Virus record (IMG/VR): IMGVR_UViG_3300020473_000005
Location: 1-38,683 of that record
Length of the DNA stretch: 38,683 nucleotides
Reading direction: 5' to 3' (one strand)
Origin: a virus
Within the stretch, counting starts at the first letter, position 1. Each line of letters begins with the position of its first letter. Made by a program: the position numbers and the translations under genes. The notes below the pieces were generated by a model that saw only the letters and a program-made list of their open reading frames with translations, did no database searches and was not told where the DNA came from. This document shows positions 1-9,900 of this stretch, piece after piece.

Positions 1-77
1 CTTGTGTTGTCTCCAGATGAGAAGCGCAAGCAGAAGGCTTTAGAGAAAATTGCAAAAGAGCAGGAGGTTTTGGAAGA
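1..77. repeat. Contig-end direct repeat, left copy (circular closure)
   Basis: These 77 bases are identical to 38607-38683. The terL reading frame continues through the right copy into the left one without a break, so the two ends are the same locus read twice. A 77-base overlap matches a common assembler k-mer size, which points to a circular or circularly permuted genome rather than a biological terminal repeat. Confidence 0.95.
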
Positions 78-1458
78 GGCCAGCCGTCTGTGCAACTTCC
101 CAAAGAACTTTCTGGGCTTAGAGACGTACCAATGGCAGCAGAATGTGTTGGAGGCTTTAGAGGAAAAGGAGTGTCAGGTAGCCCTGAAGGCGGCTAACGG
201 CTCTGGTAAGACAAGTGTTGTCGCAGCATCCGCTATCTTGTGGCATATGGTTCGATTTCCCCAAAGTCTTGTGGTCACCACGGCTGGGGTCTGGCGTCAG
301 GTGGAGGGTCAGCTTTGGCCGAAGCTAAAGGAATACGTTCGTGGGCTGGGTCACGGTTGGAGGGCGACTAGCAACGAACTGGAGTTTTCCAACGGCAGCC
401 GCGCTATCGGCTTTAGTACGAATGACGCAGGCAAGTTTGAGGGTTGGCACAGGCAGGGGCCGACAGAAAACCTTCTAATGATTGTCGATGAGGCTAAGAC
501 TGTGCCTGATCCTATCTTCACAGCCATCGCTCGCTGCCAGCCATCACGACTTTTAATTATGAGCAGCCCCGGAGCCGCTGCGGGCGAGTTCTACGAAGCG
601 TTCACAAAAAAGCGCAAATTTTGGGACTGTCACACTGTTACCGCATTTGACTGCCCCCATCTTACAAAGGAGTGGATTGACACTCAGATTGAAATGTATG
701 GCGAGAATAGCCCGCTGATACGTTCGATGATTTATGGGGAGTTTGTGGATGACAGCGGTGAGGGGCTTGTCCTGAACCAGAAATCCCTAGAGGAGTGTTT
801 GCAGAACCCGCCTGAGTTGCAGACGGGAATGCGGGTTGCGTTCATTGACTTTGCCGCTGGTGGGGACGAGTGTGTATTTGCGTTGCGTAACGGCAATAAA
901 GTGGTGGAGATGGTAACGTGGCGGGAAAAGAACACTAACGTAACTATCGGCAAGATATTGAATTTAATTAAGAAGCACAACCTAGCGCAGGATGAAATCT
1001 ACGCTGACGAAGGCGGATTAGGTCTTCCGTTGTGTGATGCCCTTATGGATGCGGGTTACGACATCCATAGGGTGAATTTTGGCTCGAAGCCGTTTGATAG
1101 CAGGTACTCCAATCGCTCCGCAGAAATGTGGCATGTTGCTGCAAGAATTATAGAGAAGAGGGAGATTATCCTGCCCGATGACGGCATGTTGCATCAGCAG
1201 ATGGTGACACGCAGAGCCGAGGTCAGCCGAACAGGCAAGCTGGGTCTGGAGCCAAAGGACAAGATGCGTTCTCGCGGCTTAGACAGTCCTGACCGTGCGG
1301 ATGCAGTGATGGGCTGCATTTCGTGCGGTGGCGGCGTAGGGGGAACGTGGGAGAGGTTTAGTGGCATAACCCGTCCTACTCTTGCTGAGTTAACCGAAGA
1401 CGCCGAAGCAAGTTTTAAAGAAGATTGCTTGCCAGATGGCATGTTTGTAGGTTATTAG
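1..1458 (+). CDS. terL: Terminase large subunit, C-terminal 486 residues
   Basis: This is the ATPase-nuclease motor that packages DNA into the prohead. The frame is open from base 1, and the true start is at 38472 on the other side of the circular join, giving 530 aa. In full-length numbering, Walker A AANGSGKT is at 109-116 and Walker B (LLMIVDEAKT) has its acidic pair at 208-209. The C-terminal RNase H-like nuclease has candidate metal-binding acids at D328 (in AFIDFAAGGD), D381 (in EIYADEGG) and D479 (in SPDRADAVM). All expected motifs are present, so the enzyme looks intact. The GTG at position 4 would also open this frame, but it lies inside the gene and should not be used as the start. 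The small subunit is directly upstream on the circle and the portal gene is downstream. Confidence 0.96.
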   Translation, partial: LVLSPDEKRKQKALEKIAKEQEVLEEASRLCNFPKNFLGLETYQWQQNVLEALEEKECQVALKAANGSGKTSVVAASAILWHMVRFPQSLVVTTAGVWRQVEGQLWPKLKEYVRGLGHGWRATSNELEFSNGSRAIGFSTNDAGKFEGWHRQGPTENLLMIVDEAKTVPDPIFTAIARCQPSRLLIMSSPGAAAGEFYEAFTKKRKFWDCHTVTAFDCPHLTKEWIDTQIEMYGENSPLIRSMIYGEFVDDSGEGLVLNQKSLEECLQNPPELQTGMRVAFIDFAAGGDECVFALRNGNKVVEMVTWREKNTNVTIGKILNLIKKHNLAQDEIYADEGGLGLPLCDALMDAGYDIHRVNFGSKPFDSRYSNRSAEMWHVAARIIEKREIILPDDGMLHQQMVTRRAEVSRTGKLGLEPKDKMRSRGLDSPDRADAVMGCISCGGGVGGTWERFSGITRPTLAELTEDAEASFKEDCLPDGMFVGY

Positions 1459-1472
1459 CAGTCAAGTAAATT

Positions 1473-1700
1473 TTGCATTTACAGCGGTCAGCATTGAAGC
1501 CCGCTAAGACAGATGAGGGTGTTTGTTTTGTATGCGGGGAGATTGGGCAAATAGTAGCTTACGATACTGTTTGCCGTGGCGGCGTGTGTGATGGATGCAT
1601 AGAGTCAGCAGTCTCAGTAGAAATAGCAATGATAAAAGCTTGGGCGGGCAAGCGAGTAAGGCACCCGTATAGAGGAGAATTTGAAGATGGCTTACGGTAA
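1473..1700 (+). CDS. Small Cys-rich (zinc-ribbon-like) protein
   Basis: This is a 75-residue ORF between terL and portal, and I do not recognise its family. It carries CFVCGE and, about 13 residues later, CRGGVCDGC, a Cys pattern typical of a structural zinc knuckle or ribbon. No ATG is available: the longest frame opens with TTG at 1473, and a second TTG at 1494 is closer to a weak purine stretch, so the start is uncertain. The 3' end overlaps the 17-residue peptide gene that begins at 1687. Its place within the packaging genes suggests late expression. It could be a virion accessory or host-interaction protein. Confidence 0.55.
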   Translation: MHLQRSALKPAKTDEGVCFVCGEIGQIVAYDTVCRGGVCDGCIESAVSVEIAMIKAWAGKRVRHPYRGEFEDGLR

Positions 1701-1740
1701 AGGTAAAAAAAAGAAAAAGAAAACAACCTACGGCAAGTAG
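1687..1740 (+). CDS. 17-residue lysine-rich mini-protein
   Basis: The ORF encodes MAYGKGKKKKKKTTYGK. A strong Shine-Dalgarno (AGAGGAG) ends about 8 nt before the ATG, and the stop is immediately followed by the portal start (TAGTATG), so translation of the two is probably coupled. Eight of the 17 residues are lysine, with tyrosine-glycine pairs at both ends. A similar peptide is encoded at 12677. The strong ribosome site, the coupling and the second copy support a real gene. The function is unknown: nucleic-acid binding, charge neutralisation or simple coupling of portal translation are all possible. Confidence 0.6.
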   Translation: MAYGKGKKKKKKTTYGK

Positions 1741-1741
1741 T

Positions 1742-3631
1742 ATGAGCAAAGAACTTTACACTGACATCGTTGAGGATGTCGCTAGTCGCGCACGATGGGA
1801 AACGCGACAATCCCTATGGTATCAGATGCGGAATGACGGTTTACGCCGCCGCCAGAAACCGTGGGCCAACGCCTCTGACTTTCATTTCCCTCTAATCGAC
1901 ACCACCATTAACAAGCTCAAGCCTGCGTTTTTTCAGCAAGCGATGGGGCTAGATGTGTTGGCGACCTTTGTGCCTATGCGTTCGCAGTTGGGTGCGTTCA
2001 CTACGGCGGCAGAGCATTGGTTTAGCTACAAGCTAAACGAGAAGAGCAACTACGCCACTGAGGTGATGAGTTGGATTGACCATATGCTTGTCAGTGGTCA
2101 GGGGGTTATGAAGATTTATTGGAACCCTGACAAGAAGCAGGTTGAGTTCCAAGCGGTAGACCCAATGTATATGATCGTTCCGCCGTGGACGAAGGGTCTG
2201 GATACGGCTGACCGCATCACGCAGGTCATGCCTATGAGCTTAGAGCACTACAAGCGTTCAGGAATTTACGATACCAGTAAAGAAACCATTGATCGCATCA
2301 AAGGCGGCAACGCAAAAGACTCTGGAATTACTGATGACCTAAAGTATGAGCGGGAAATCCGCGAAGGCATTACGCATTCCAACGATATGGATCAAGTGAT
2401 CGTATGGGAAGTGTACACACAGGACGAGGATGGCAAGTGGATGATGAAGTGTTTCTCTCCGCAAGCCCCAGAGATTCCTTTGCGTGATGATATGGAGGTT
2501 CCGTTTGATCACGGCCAACCTCCTTTTGCTGTCACTAAGTACGAGATCACTGACGGCGGCTGGTACTCGCCTCGCGGAGTGTGCGAAGTGCTTGCGCCTT
2601 TTGAGGCTTCGATGTGCAAAATCTGGAACGAAAAGATGGACGCTTTTACGCTGTTCAACAAACCGCTGTTCCGAGCCGAGCGTGACCTACCAAATAGTGT
2701 CAATTTACGCCTAAATCCCGGCCAAATCCTGCCTTTTGGCATTGCTCCGGTTCAAATGCCGAGCACTCCAATGGACTTCGATAAGGAGGTTCAGCAGACG
2801 CAAGCCATAGCCGAGCAGCGAGTCACCGTTCCCGACTATGGAATAATGGCGGACAGGGATCGCCGCACTGCGACTGAGATCGAATCCGTTAACGCTCAAG
2901 CGCAGCAGAATATGGATTTGCGTCTGCGCCTCTTTCGTCAAGCTTTGGGAGATTTGTTCCGCATGTCTTGGAGCGTACTCCTTCAGTTTGATAAGAAAAG
3001 TCTACAGTATAGATTTCTTGAAGATAGCCTTACCGTTGACCCTGTTGCGTTGCACGACGAGTACCAGTTGGAGCCACGGGGCGGTATGGATATGGTGAGC
3101 AAAGCTATGCTACTAAACAAAGCGGTGCAGCGTAAGCAGTTGTTCATGAACTCGCCGTGGATCAATCAGGTTGAGTTGGACAAGTCTATTCTAGAGCTAG
3201 AAGACCCCTCCCTTATTCCTCGACTGGTTCAAGACCCGAACGAAAAAGCGGCCAACGAGGTTAAGGATGAGCAACAAATCCTTCCTGCTCTTTTAATTGG
3301 CGAGATGATCCCTGTTGGTCAGGTTAACGAGCATCCCGCTCGGATTGGAGTGCTAATGCAGTATCTTGAAAAAGCTAGGCAGTCAAACTTGCAGATTAGT
3401 CCTAATGGGCTTCAGGCAATTATGGCTCGTATGGATCAGTTGCTTTCAGCTTACGAACAGGTTGACACAAACAACGCTCGCTCTATGCGAAAAGATGTTG
3501 AGGATTACTTGAAGCAAATTGGTGCAATTCCTTCGGAGCAGGATCAACAAGCTGCACAGGCTCAACAAACAATGCAAGAAATGCAACCACAGCAACCGCA
3601 GCAGCCGCAACCTGAGCAGATGGCAGTATAA
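1742..3631 (+). CDS. Portal protein (head-tail connector)
   Basis: This 629-aa protein has the position (after terL, before scaffold and capsid) and size of podovirus portals, the dodecameric ring through which DNA enters and leaves the head. The N-terminal half has features usual in portals, including KPWANASDFHFPLIDTTINKLKPAF near residues 38-62 and a long middle segment typical of the stem. The C-terminus ends in a Gln/Pro-rich tail (residues about 600-629), which could lie inside the head as in P22-type barrels. The Shine-Dalgarno is weak, so coupling to the 17-residue gene is likely. The stop overlaps the next ATG (TAATG). The identification rests on family resemblance and synteny. Confidence 0.9.
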   Translation: MSKELYTDIVEDVASRARWETRQSLWYQMRNDGLRRRQKPWANASDFHFPLIDTTINKLKPAFFQQAMGLDVLATFVPMRSQLGAFTTAAEHWFSYKLNEKSNYATEVMSWIDHMLVSGQGVMKIYWNPDKKQVEFQAVDPMYMIVPPWTKGLDTADRITQVMPMSLEHYKRSGIYDTSKETIDRIKGGNAKDSGITDDLKYEREIREGITHSNDMDQVIVWEVYTQDEDGKWMMKCFSPQAPEIPLRDDMEVPFDHGQPPFAVTKYEITDGGWYSPRGVCEVLAPFEASMCKIWNEKMDAFTLFNKPLFRAERDLPNSVNLRLNPGQILPFGIAPVQMPSTPMDFDKEVQQTQAIAEQRVTVPDYGIMADRDRRTATEIESVNAQAQQNMDLRLRLFRQALGDLFRMSWSVLLQFDKKSLQYRFLEDSLTVDPVALHDEYQLEPRGGMDMVSKAMLLNKAVQRKQLFMNSPWINQVELDKSILELEDPSLIPRLVQDPNEKAANEVKDEQQILPALLIGEMIPVGQVNEHPARIGVLMQYLEKARQSNLQISPNGLQAIMARMDQLLSAYEQVDTNNARSMRKDVEDYLKQIGAIPSEQDQQAAQAQQTMQEMQPQQPQQPQPEQMAV

Positions 3632-3870
3632 TGGCTATAGATAAATCCAAAATGAAGTGTAACTCGCCTAAGCGTCAAGTGCAGGGCGGGAAGAAGTTTG
3701 TGGTTAAGGCGTGTAAAGATGGTAAAGAAAAGATCATCCGGTTTGGCGATGCTAATATGACGATTAAGAAAAGCGACCCAGCCAGACGGAAAAGTTTCCG
3801 CGCACGACACAACTGCGACACTGCAACCGACAAAATGACTGCACGTTATTGGTCTTGCAAAAAATGGTAA
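3631..3870 (+). CDS. Small basic conserved phage protein (ARYWSCKKW tail)
   Basis: This 79-residue, lysine- and arginine-rich protein starts in a TAATG overlap with portal. The central segment FGDANMTIKK is followed by RRKSFRARHNCD and a C-terminal ARYWSCKKW. I recognise this arrangement from many phage genomes, where the protein sits near the head genes and has no assigned function. The two conserved Cys (C62 and C76) with neighbouring His could bind a metal. It overlaps the next gene by one base, consistent with coupled late translation. Confidence 0.8.
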   Translation: MAIDKSKMKCNSPKRQVQGGKKFVVKACKDGKEKIIRFGDANMTIKKSDPARRKSFRARHNCDTATDKMTARYWSCKKW

Positions 3871-4250
3871 TGAGATTTTTTAACTTTATATCTATTGCGT
3901 GGCGTCTATCTAAGCATATCCCGTGGATTGGGGAGCCTGAGTGGACAGCGCAAGAATCATCAGTTTTACGCAAGTTTCTTGTGTCTGATGAGGGTAAGCG
4001 GTTCCGAATGGTGCTGCTTAATATGGTTCTCAAACAAAACCAACAAGCGGTGTCCAGCAAAAAAGAACTTGAATTTAATGCTGGTTTTGCAAATGGTGTT
4101 CGTACGGCTGTTCACACAGTTGAAGCTCTTGCGGCTGATGTGGAAGAGCCAGAAGAATTTACATCGGATACACTCGGAGCCGAGTATTCGATGAGTGAAG
4201 GCTCCACAGCAACGGCCAATCGGTTTAGTGCGTTGATTGGACGAGGATAG
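3870..4250 (+). CDS. Hypothetical protein between portal and scaffold
   Basis: This is 126 residues from the ATG at 3870, which overlaps the previous stop (TAATG). An in-frame ATG further upstream would overlap the previous gene more and has no better ribosome site. The N-terminus (MRFFNFISIAWRLSKHIPWIG) is hydrophobic and aromatic but too broken for a clear membrane helix. The middle is predicted helical and the last 35 residues are acidic and serine-rich. I do not recognise the family. Its place suggests a head-assembly role. Confidence 0.75.
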   Translation: MRFFNFISIAWRLSKHIPWIGEPEWTAQESSVLRKFLVSDEGKRFRMVLLNMVLKQNQQAVSSKKELEFNAGFANGVRTAVHTVEALAADVEEPEEFTSDTLGAEYSMSEGSTATANRFSALIGRG

Positions 4251-4269
4251 CACTAATTGGAAGAGCAAA

Positions 4270-5265
4270 ATGCCAGAAGAAAACGGCGAAGTAACCGCCG
4301 AGCAAATGTTGGCCGCAGCTACTGAGTATGACAACTCATTATCTGCGGGGGAACCCGAACCCCAATTTGAACTCCAGCAGGAGCCGGAAACGGAGCCTGA
4401 CGGCAGTCAAGAAGCTGAGGCGCAAGTCTCGGAAGGGGGCGAGGAAGTGGCGACAGAAGCTCAGGCAGATGCGGAGCCGCAATCTGAAGGGCAGGATGCT
4501 GACGAACAAGTAAGTTCATTGACAGAGGGCGAGGCTCCTGAAGCTAAGGAGCAACCCAAAAAGAGTAAGTGGGCTAAGAACGAAGAGCGCAAATCTCGTT
4601 CGTGGCAGGAAATAAATTCTGCCAAGGAGGAAAATAAGCGCAAGGAGCAGGAACTGGAAGACCTCAAAAAACAAATTGAGATTCAAAGGGAAGAGCTTAA
4701 TTCGGGAAAAGCCTACAGGGATGAGGATGGAAGAACTGCTCAAGATTACAGAGAAGCTTCGGAAATCCTAAAGGAAGCAGGAGAGTCTGAAAGGGCTGAA
4801 GAGCTTTTAGAAAAAGCCAGCACTTTAGACGAAAAGTCTGTTGAAATACAAAAAGAAATTGAGAGTAAAAAAGTTGTTGAAAATGTTGTGGATGGTTTTT
4901 CCAGAGCAAAATCAGAACTTGAATCTCAGTTTTCAGACTTAAAAAATCCTGAGTCCGAGTTGACGATGGAGAGCAATTCGATCCTGAAGCAGCACCCTGA
5001 CTTGCTTTATTTGCCTGATGGGCAAGGGTTGCGACATGCAGTGCAAGTTGCTCAATGGAAAATTGGGCATAGCAAGGCTGAGTCAAGCCAAGCTGAAGTC
5101 AAAGAACTTACTGAAAAACTAACTAAACTGGAAAAAAAATTGTCCGTGAATGGCGGTTATACAAACGAGAAGGTCGGTGGAACTCGATCATTTGATGAAC
5201 TATCAGATGACGAGCAGTCTGCTGCTCTTCTCCAAGCTGCTTTGGAACACGATAACCGAGGCTAA
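4270..5265 (+). CDS. Scaffolding-like protein, Glu/Gln-rich
   Basis: This 331-residue protein directly precedes the major capsid gene, where podovirus scaffolds lie. The N-terminal 100 residues are very acidic and low-complexity (repeated EPEPQ, EAEAQ, EGQDADE). Residues about 105-230 are a long charged helical stretch likely to form a coiled coil (KEENKRKEQELEDLKKQ and following), and a second helical stretch follows near 265-300. Scaffolds are typically elongated, helical and acidic, so this fits, but no sequence signature proves it. The ATG at 4270 is chosen because GGAAGAG lies 5 nt upstream. A TTG at 4237 would add 11 residues and overlap the previous gene. Confidence 0.75.
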   Translation: MPEENGEVTAEQMLAAATEYDNSLSAGEPEPQFELQQEPETEPDGSQEAEAQVSEGGEEVATEAQADAEPQSEGQDADEQVSSLTEGEAPEAKEQPKKSKWAKNEERKSRSWQEINSAKEENKRKEQELEDLKKQIEIQREELNSGKAYRDEDGRTAQDYREASEILKEAGESERAEELLEKASTLDEKSVEIQKEIESKKVVENVVDGFSRAKSELESQFSDLKNPESELTMESNSILKQHPDLLYLPDGQGLRHAVQVAQWKIGHSKAESSQAEVKELTEKLTKLEKKLSVNGGYTNEKVGGTRSFDELSDDEQSAALLQAALEHDNRG

Positions 5266-5302
5266 TAACTGCTTCACGGGCTAGTAACTAAGGAATAACA
5301 TT

Positions 5303-6364
5303 ATGGCTACAAATACTAGCTCTACTCTTTCCGACCAGTACCAAAACTTCTTCAGCAAGAAATTGCTGACCTACGCTGTTGAGGCACTTGTGTTGGATCA
5401 ATTCGGTGAAAAAGCTCCGTTGCCCGCGAAAGCTGGCCACAAAGCTATTTCAATGTTTCGCTATGGCTCACCTTCGACAGCAGCAATCGCTGACTTAGTT
5501 GAAGGCACTGCGCCTACTGGCACTCGTTCTTTGACGCTCTCGAAGATTGAGAAAGCCTTAGTCCAACGTGGACAAGTCGTTAAGCTGACGGACATCCTGA
5601 CTGCTACCGACCTGTTCAACAGCTTGCAACAAAGCATCAAGACTTGCGGTGAAGACGCTGCTCTTGATCTGGACACCATCACGCGCAACGTGCTTGTTGG
5701 TTCCAACGCTGCTGGTGACGCTAAGGAGAACGGTGACGGAAGTGCTCTCGACAACAGTGACACTCTTACTGAGATGTACGCTGATGGCGGGACTGACTAC
5801 GCCACATTTGAGGCTACCACTTCGGGCAACACGCTTGACGCTGGTGCAATCCTCGACGCCGTGACTAAGCTGAAAGTAAACCGCGCTAACCCCGTTACTA
5901 GCGGGCATTATGTGTGTGTTGCTTCTCCGCAGGTTCTGAGCGACATCATGAAGATCAATGAGTGGTTGAACGCTGCTCAGTACAGCAATGTTGGTGAACT
6001 CTATAAGGGTGAAGTTGGCTCGTTGTACGGTGCTAAGTTCGTAATGACCACCAATCCGTTCATTAGCGGTATTGCTAATGCCGAGAATGATGATCGCTTC
6101 GACTACGATAACTCCGGTGGTGGCGGTTTGGCTGCTGGCAAGGACGTTCACGCTTCCTTGTTCCTCGGCCAACAAGCCTACGGTGTGCCTGATCTGGGTA
6201 CGCAGTCTCCGTTCAGCCCGAAGGTGATTATCACCGACGAAGCTGATAAGAGCGATCCGCTAAATCAAGTGACCAATGTCGGTTTCAAAACCTTCTGGTC
6301 TACCCTGCGTTTGAACCCGAACTACTACATCGTAATGCGAAGCAAGACCGCTTCGGTTGCGTAG
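5303..6364 (+). CDS. Major capsid protein, N4-gp56-like
   Basis: This 353-residue protein forms the icosahedral shell. The N-terminal part (DQYQNFFSKKLLTYAVEALVLDQFGEK, then SMFRYGSP, LVEGTAPTG, KIEKALVQRGQVVKLTDIL) matches my recollection of the N4 gp56-type HK97-fold capsid family. The middle has a Gly/Asn/Asp-rich loop (DALDNSDTLTEMYADGG) and a DNSGGGGLAAGK loop that may be surface exposed. A good Shine-Dalgarno (AAGGA) lies 7 nt before the ATG. A strong hairpin immediately downstream probably limits read-through, as expected for the most abundant virion protein. Confidence 0.92.
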   Translation: MATNTSSTLSDQYQNFFSKKLLTYAVEALVLDQFGEKAPLPAKAGHKAISMFRYGSPSTAAIADLVEGTAPTGTRSLTLSKIEKALVQRGQVVKLTDILTATDLFNSLQQSIKTCGEDAALDLDTITRNVLVGSNAAGDAKENGDGSALDNSDTLTEMYADGGTDYATFEATTSGNTLDAGAILDAVTKLKVNRANPVTSGHYVCVASPQVLSDIMKINEWLNAAQYSNVGELYKGEVGSLYGAKFVMTTNPFISGIANAENDDRFDYDNSGGGGLAAGKDVHASLFLGQQAYGVPDLGTQSPFSPKVIITDEADKSDPLNQVTNVGFKTFWSTLRLNPNYYIVMRSKTASVA

Positions 6365-6375
6365 TAACTGTCAAA

Positions 6376-6405
6376 GCGGGTGGCGTAGGAAACTGCGCCA
6401 CCCGC
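6376..6405 (+). terminator. Hairpin after the major capsid gene
   Basis: A perfect 10-bp stem, GCGGGTGGCG (6376-6385) with CGCCACCCGC (6396-6405), encloses a 10-nt loop. It is followed by ACTTTATT, a poor U-tract, so it is a partial terminator or an mRNA 3' stabiliser. Attenuation after the capsid gene is common in podoviruses, for example the T7 late terminator. Confidence 0.75.
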
Positions 6406-6416
6406 ACTTTATTAAA

Positions 6417-6695
6417 ATGATTAAGATTCCATTATCGGCCTTGTCCGAAGAAACCGATTCCGGTGAAGGCGTTGCGCCAGAGGCTGGGGATACTGTGGCA
6501 CTCGGCGTTGTCGAGGGTGAAGTAATGGCTGTTGAAGGTGAAGAAGTTCATGTAGAGCTTAAAACCGCCGGAGGCCAGCCTATCGAATATGTTGAGTCTG
6601 CTCCTGACGCCCCCGAAGAAGAGGTTGGCGAGGAAGCAGAGGAAGCAGAGCTTCTTGCTGCTGCTGAAAAAGCAGACGAAGAAGAAGGTTACTAA
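6417..6695 (+). CDS. Small acidic protein downstream of capsid
   Basis: This is 92 residues from the ATG at 6417, just beyond the post-capsid hairpin. No clear Shine-Dalgarno precedes it. The longer frame opening at 6357 would overlap the end of the capsid gene and read through the hairpin, so I prefer 6417. The middle (GDTVALGVVEGEVMAVEGEEVHVEL) looks like a small beta fold. The C-terminal third is almost pure Glu/Ala (EEEVGEEAEEAELLAAAEKADEEEGY). I do not recognise it. A capsid decoration or minor head protein is possible. It is coupled to the next gene (TAATG). Confidence 0.65.
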   Translation: MIKIPLSALSEETDSGEGVAPEAGDTVALGVVEGEVMAVEGEEVHVELKTAGGQPIEYVESAPDAPEEEVGEEAEEAELLAAAEKADEEEGY

Positions 6696-6961
6696 TGCCT
6701 ATTTACTCTTTTGTTTCGGAAGAGGGTGACGTAATCGAGAAGGTTGTTCCGCGAGGTACAGACTCGGTTGACATCGGCGGCAAAAAATATAAAAGGTCGA
6801 TTGTGAATGAAGGCTTTTCCATTGGGAGCTTAGTCAGCATTCCGACACCTGCGGAACAAGTTAAACAGGGTTATCACAAGCTTGAGCAAACGGAAGGCTC
6901 ACGCTTTTTGCGTAAATCGCAGTTTAGTACAAAACAGATTAAAAAAGCTTGGGGGTTTTAA
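6695..6961 (+). CDS. Hypothetical small protein (FmdB-like N-terminus without cysteines)
   Basis: This 88-residue protein starts in a TAATG overlap. The opening MPIYSFVSEEGDVIEKVVPRGTD recalls the MPIY start of FmdB-type zinc ribbons, but the Cys pairs of that family are absent, so any relationship would be to a metal-free derivative. The C-terminal half is basic (SRFLRKSQFSTKQIKKAWGF). It is directly followed by the large fibre gene and is probably translated with it. The function is unknown. Confidence 0.65.
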   Translation: MPIYSFVSEEGDVIEKVVPRGTDSVDIGGKKYKRSIVNEGFSIGSLVSIPTPAEQVKQGYHKLEQTEGSRFLRKSQFSTKQIKKAWGF

Positions 6962-9900
6962 ATGGCTGGCAAGAAGACGATTACCAATTTAAGTGAGTTA
7001 ACATCGGCGGCATCTAATGATGTGTTACCGATTGTGGACGTTAGCGATCAGTCGGTAACGTCTTCTGGTGAGACTAAGAAGATTACCGTCACAAACCTTA
7101 GGGGTTCTTTATCTGGGATTACGACATCTCAAATGGATGCCTCCTCAGTCGTGACTGAAAGCGAAGGTATTTCTAGTAACGACAATGATACCACGCTGCC
7201 GACAAGTGCTGCTGTTAAGGACTACGTTGACACAAACGTAACCGCTCAAGACCTAGATATTCAGGGTGACAGCGGAACTGGGGCTGTTGATCTTGACTCT
7301 CAAAGCCTAGACATTGCTGGAGGCTCAAATGTTACGACTGCTGCGAGCGGGCAAACATTAACTGTTAATTTAGATAGCACACTTACTGGCCTGACTTCAG
7401 TTACCTCAACAGGGTTCACTGGAGACCTTACCGGAGACGTGACCGGAGACGTGACAGGCAATGTGACTGGTAATGTTACCGGAGACGTAACCGGAAACGC
7501 TGACACAGCTACCGCGCTTGAAACCGCAAGGACAATAGCGGGAACCTCGTTTGACGGCAGCGGCAATATTGATATTGAGGCTGTTAATATAAAATCAACA
7601 GCAGAAACTGGCGGCACTAAATTTCTTAGGGAAGACGGGGATGGCACTTGTTCGTGGCAAACGGTTGGCGGAGGCACTGTAACTTCTGTTGGCGGCACTG
7701 GCACAGTAAGCGGCCTTACTCTTAGTGGAACCGTTACATCAATTGGCGACCTGACTTTAGGCGGAACTTTAGAGGCAGACCTTACGAGCGATGTTACTGG
7801 GACACTTCCCGTGGCCAATGGTGGAACAGGATCGACTACAGCCGCTGGCGCAAGAACTGCGCTAGACGTAGACGTTGCTGGTACAGACAATTCTACAGAC
7901 GTTACATTAGCCACAGTAACCAGCAACTACCTTTCTATTTCTGGACAAGTAATTACTGCTGGAACTGTTCCGGTTGCTTTGGGCGGAACTGGCGCAACCA
8001 CAGCTTCTGCCGCTCTTTCTGCTCTGGGAGGAATTGCTGAAGTTTCCGAAGATACTAGTCCTAGTTTAGGCGGCAATTTGGATGTTGTTTCCAACGAAAT
8101 AAACACCAGCACTAGCAATGGTAACATTGTGTTGAACCCAGATGGCACAGGGTGTGTTGAGGTTAAGGGTGATGGAACTACAAGTGGAACAACAGGAGCC
8201 ATTCAGCTTAACTGCTCTAACAACAATCACGGAGTAAAAATTCAGTCTCCTGCACATAGTGCCGCAGCAGATTACACGTTAACCCTGCCAACCTCTGTCG
8301 GCACAAGCGGGCAAGTATTATCAACTGATGGCAATACGTCTGGAGCAACATTAAGCTGGGTAAACAACTCTGGTGGCGGTGGAGGTGGTGGCTCCGTGGG
8401 AGGATCAACAGGTGAGCTACAATTTAATAATGGCGGTAGCTTTGGCGGGGATTCAAATCTCTACTGGGACTCCTCGGCAGAAGGGCTTGGTATTGGTGGA
8501 GTAACCGACTTCTCAAGCTCAGGAGCAAACGCAAAACTGGCCATAAACGCTGGCTTCATTAATGTCGATGATGACTATGGATTAGTGTTCGGCGGTGGAA
8601 CCAGTAGACCTGCTATTCAGGGCAGCAAGGCTGATGGTGAGATTTATATTACGAACGCGAATCTCGGCATCGGAACCTCCGTCCCGTCTGAAAAACTATC
8701 CGTTTCAAGCGGCAATATTTTAATTGATAACAACCAATCCTACCGTAGCAAGAACACGAGTGGGATTACTAGAAGCCTACTAACTCTCTACAGTGATAAC
8801 AAACTGTACGTTCAGTCTCCTTCGGAGATAAAGTTCCAGACGAATCAAGATGCTAGCACGGTCAACGCAATGACCATTGACTCAAGCGGCAAGCTGGGGG
8901 TGGGAGGTTCACCAACAGGTATTGTGTCTTTACAAGGAGACTTCGGCACAACAGAAACTGCTGGGCTGTACATTCAAAATACCGGCACTGCTGCTGCGGA
9001 TGATGTTTCCCCAATTGCGTTCACCACCAGAAGTACAAGCTGGGGTACGCAACACGCAGCTACGATTGCCGCTGGCAATAGCTCCACTTCGGCTGGCGGT
9101 GCGTATCTGACATTTAAGACATCTCCCACTGGCGAGGACCCACCAACCGAACGGATGCGGATTGATTCAAACGGCTGCGGCATCGGTACTGAAGAACCAA
9201 GCGCACCTCTTCATGTCACGGGAGCCACCACTGATGGTGACACTATTGTTCAGGTTGCTCAAACAAGCACGGGATATGCCCTTCACGTCTCAAGAGATGT
9301 TAATTCAGCCGCTAGGCCAATGGCTTGGTTTGCCCAAACAAACGCATCTGGAGGGTCTAGTACGGCTGTTCACATCCAACAGAGTGACTCAGATGAGAAA
9401 GCATTCGGGATAGATACTGCTGGCACACACGGTTCACCGACATTTTCTATTAAAGGCAACGGTGCAATCGGACTAGGTAGCGGACTAGGTAGCGAAGACT
9501 ACGGAACATCAGGGCAGGTCTTAACTTCCGGTGGTTCTTCTGCTGCCCCATCGTGGACTTCTGCGGGAACCGTCACCAGCATCAACGCCACTTCAAATGG
9601 CGGATTAAAAACTGCCAGCGGCTCGGCTATCACGGCCAGCGGCACGTTGGGTCTGGATGTCAACTCACTCAGCAGCGACACCTACACATCATCGAGTAGC
9701 TCAAGCGATTCAAGCGGCTGGGATGAGGGCAATGAGATTGTCGTAGCGGCTGCCAGTGATTCCAATAACACCAAGAAGATCAAAATGCCGTGCGAAATCG
9801 GCATTGCGTGCAGCGACGAATCTACTGCGCTTTCCACAGGGGATGTTGCATCTGTTTTGATACCCAGAGCAATGACCGTAACTGAGGTTAAGGCGTCTTT

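Noticed and set aside
5558-6175. Leftward ORF of 205 codons opposite the major capsid gene
   Set aside because: It lies entirely within a highly confident capsid gene, with no ribosome site or family resemblance.
7300-8202. Long leftward ORFs opposite the first fibre gene
   Set aside because: The Val/Pro/Ser-rich translation is the mirror of Gly/Thr/Asn-rich fibre codons. There are no ribosome sites and the strand opposes the operon.
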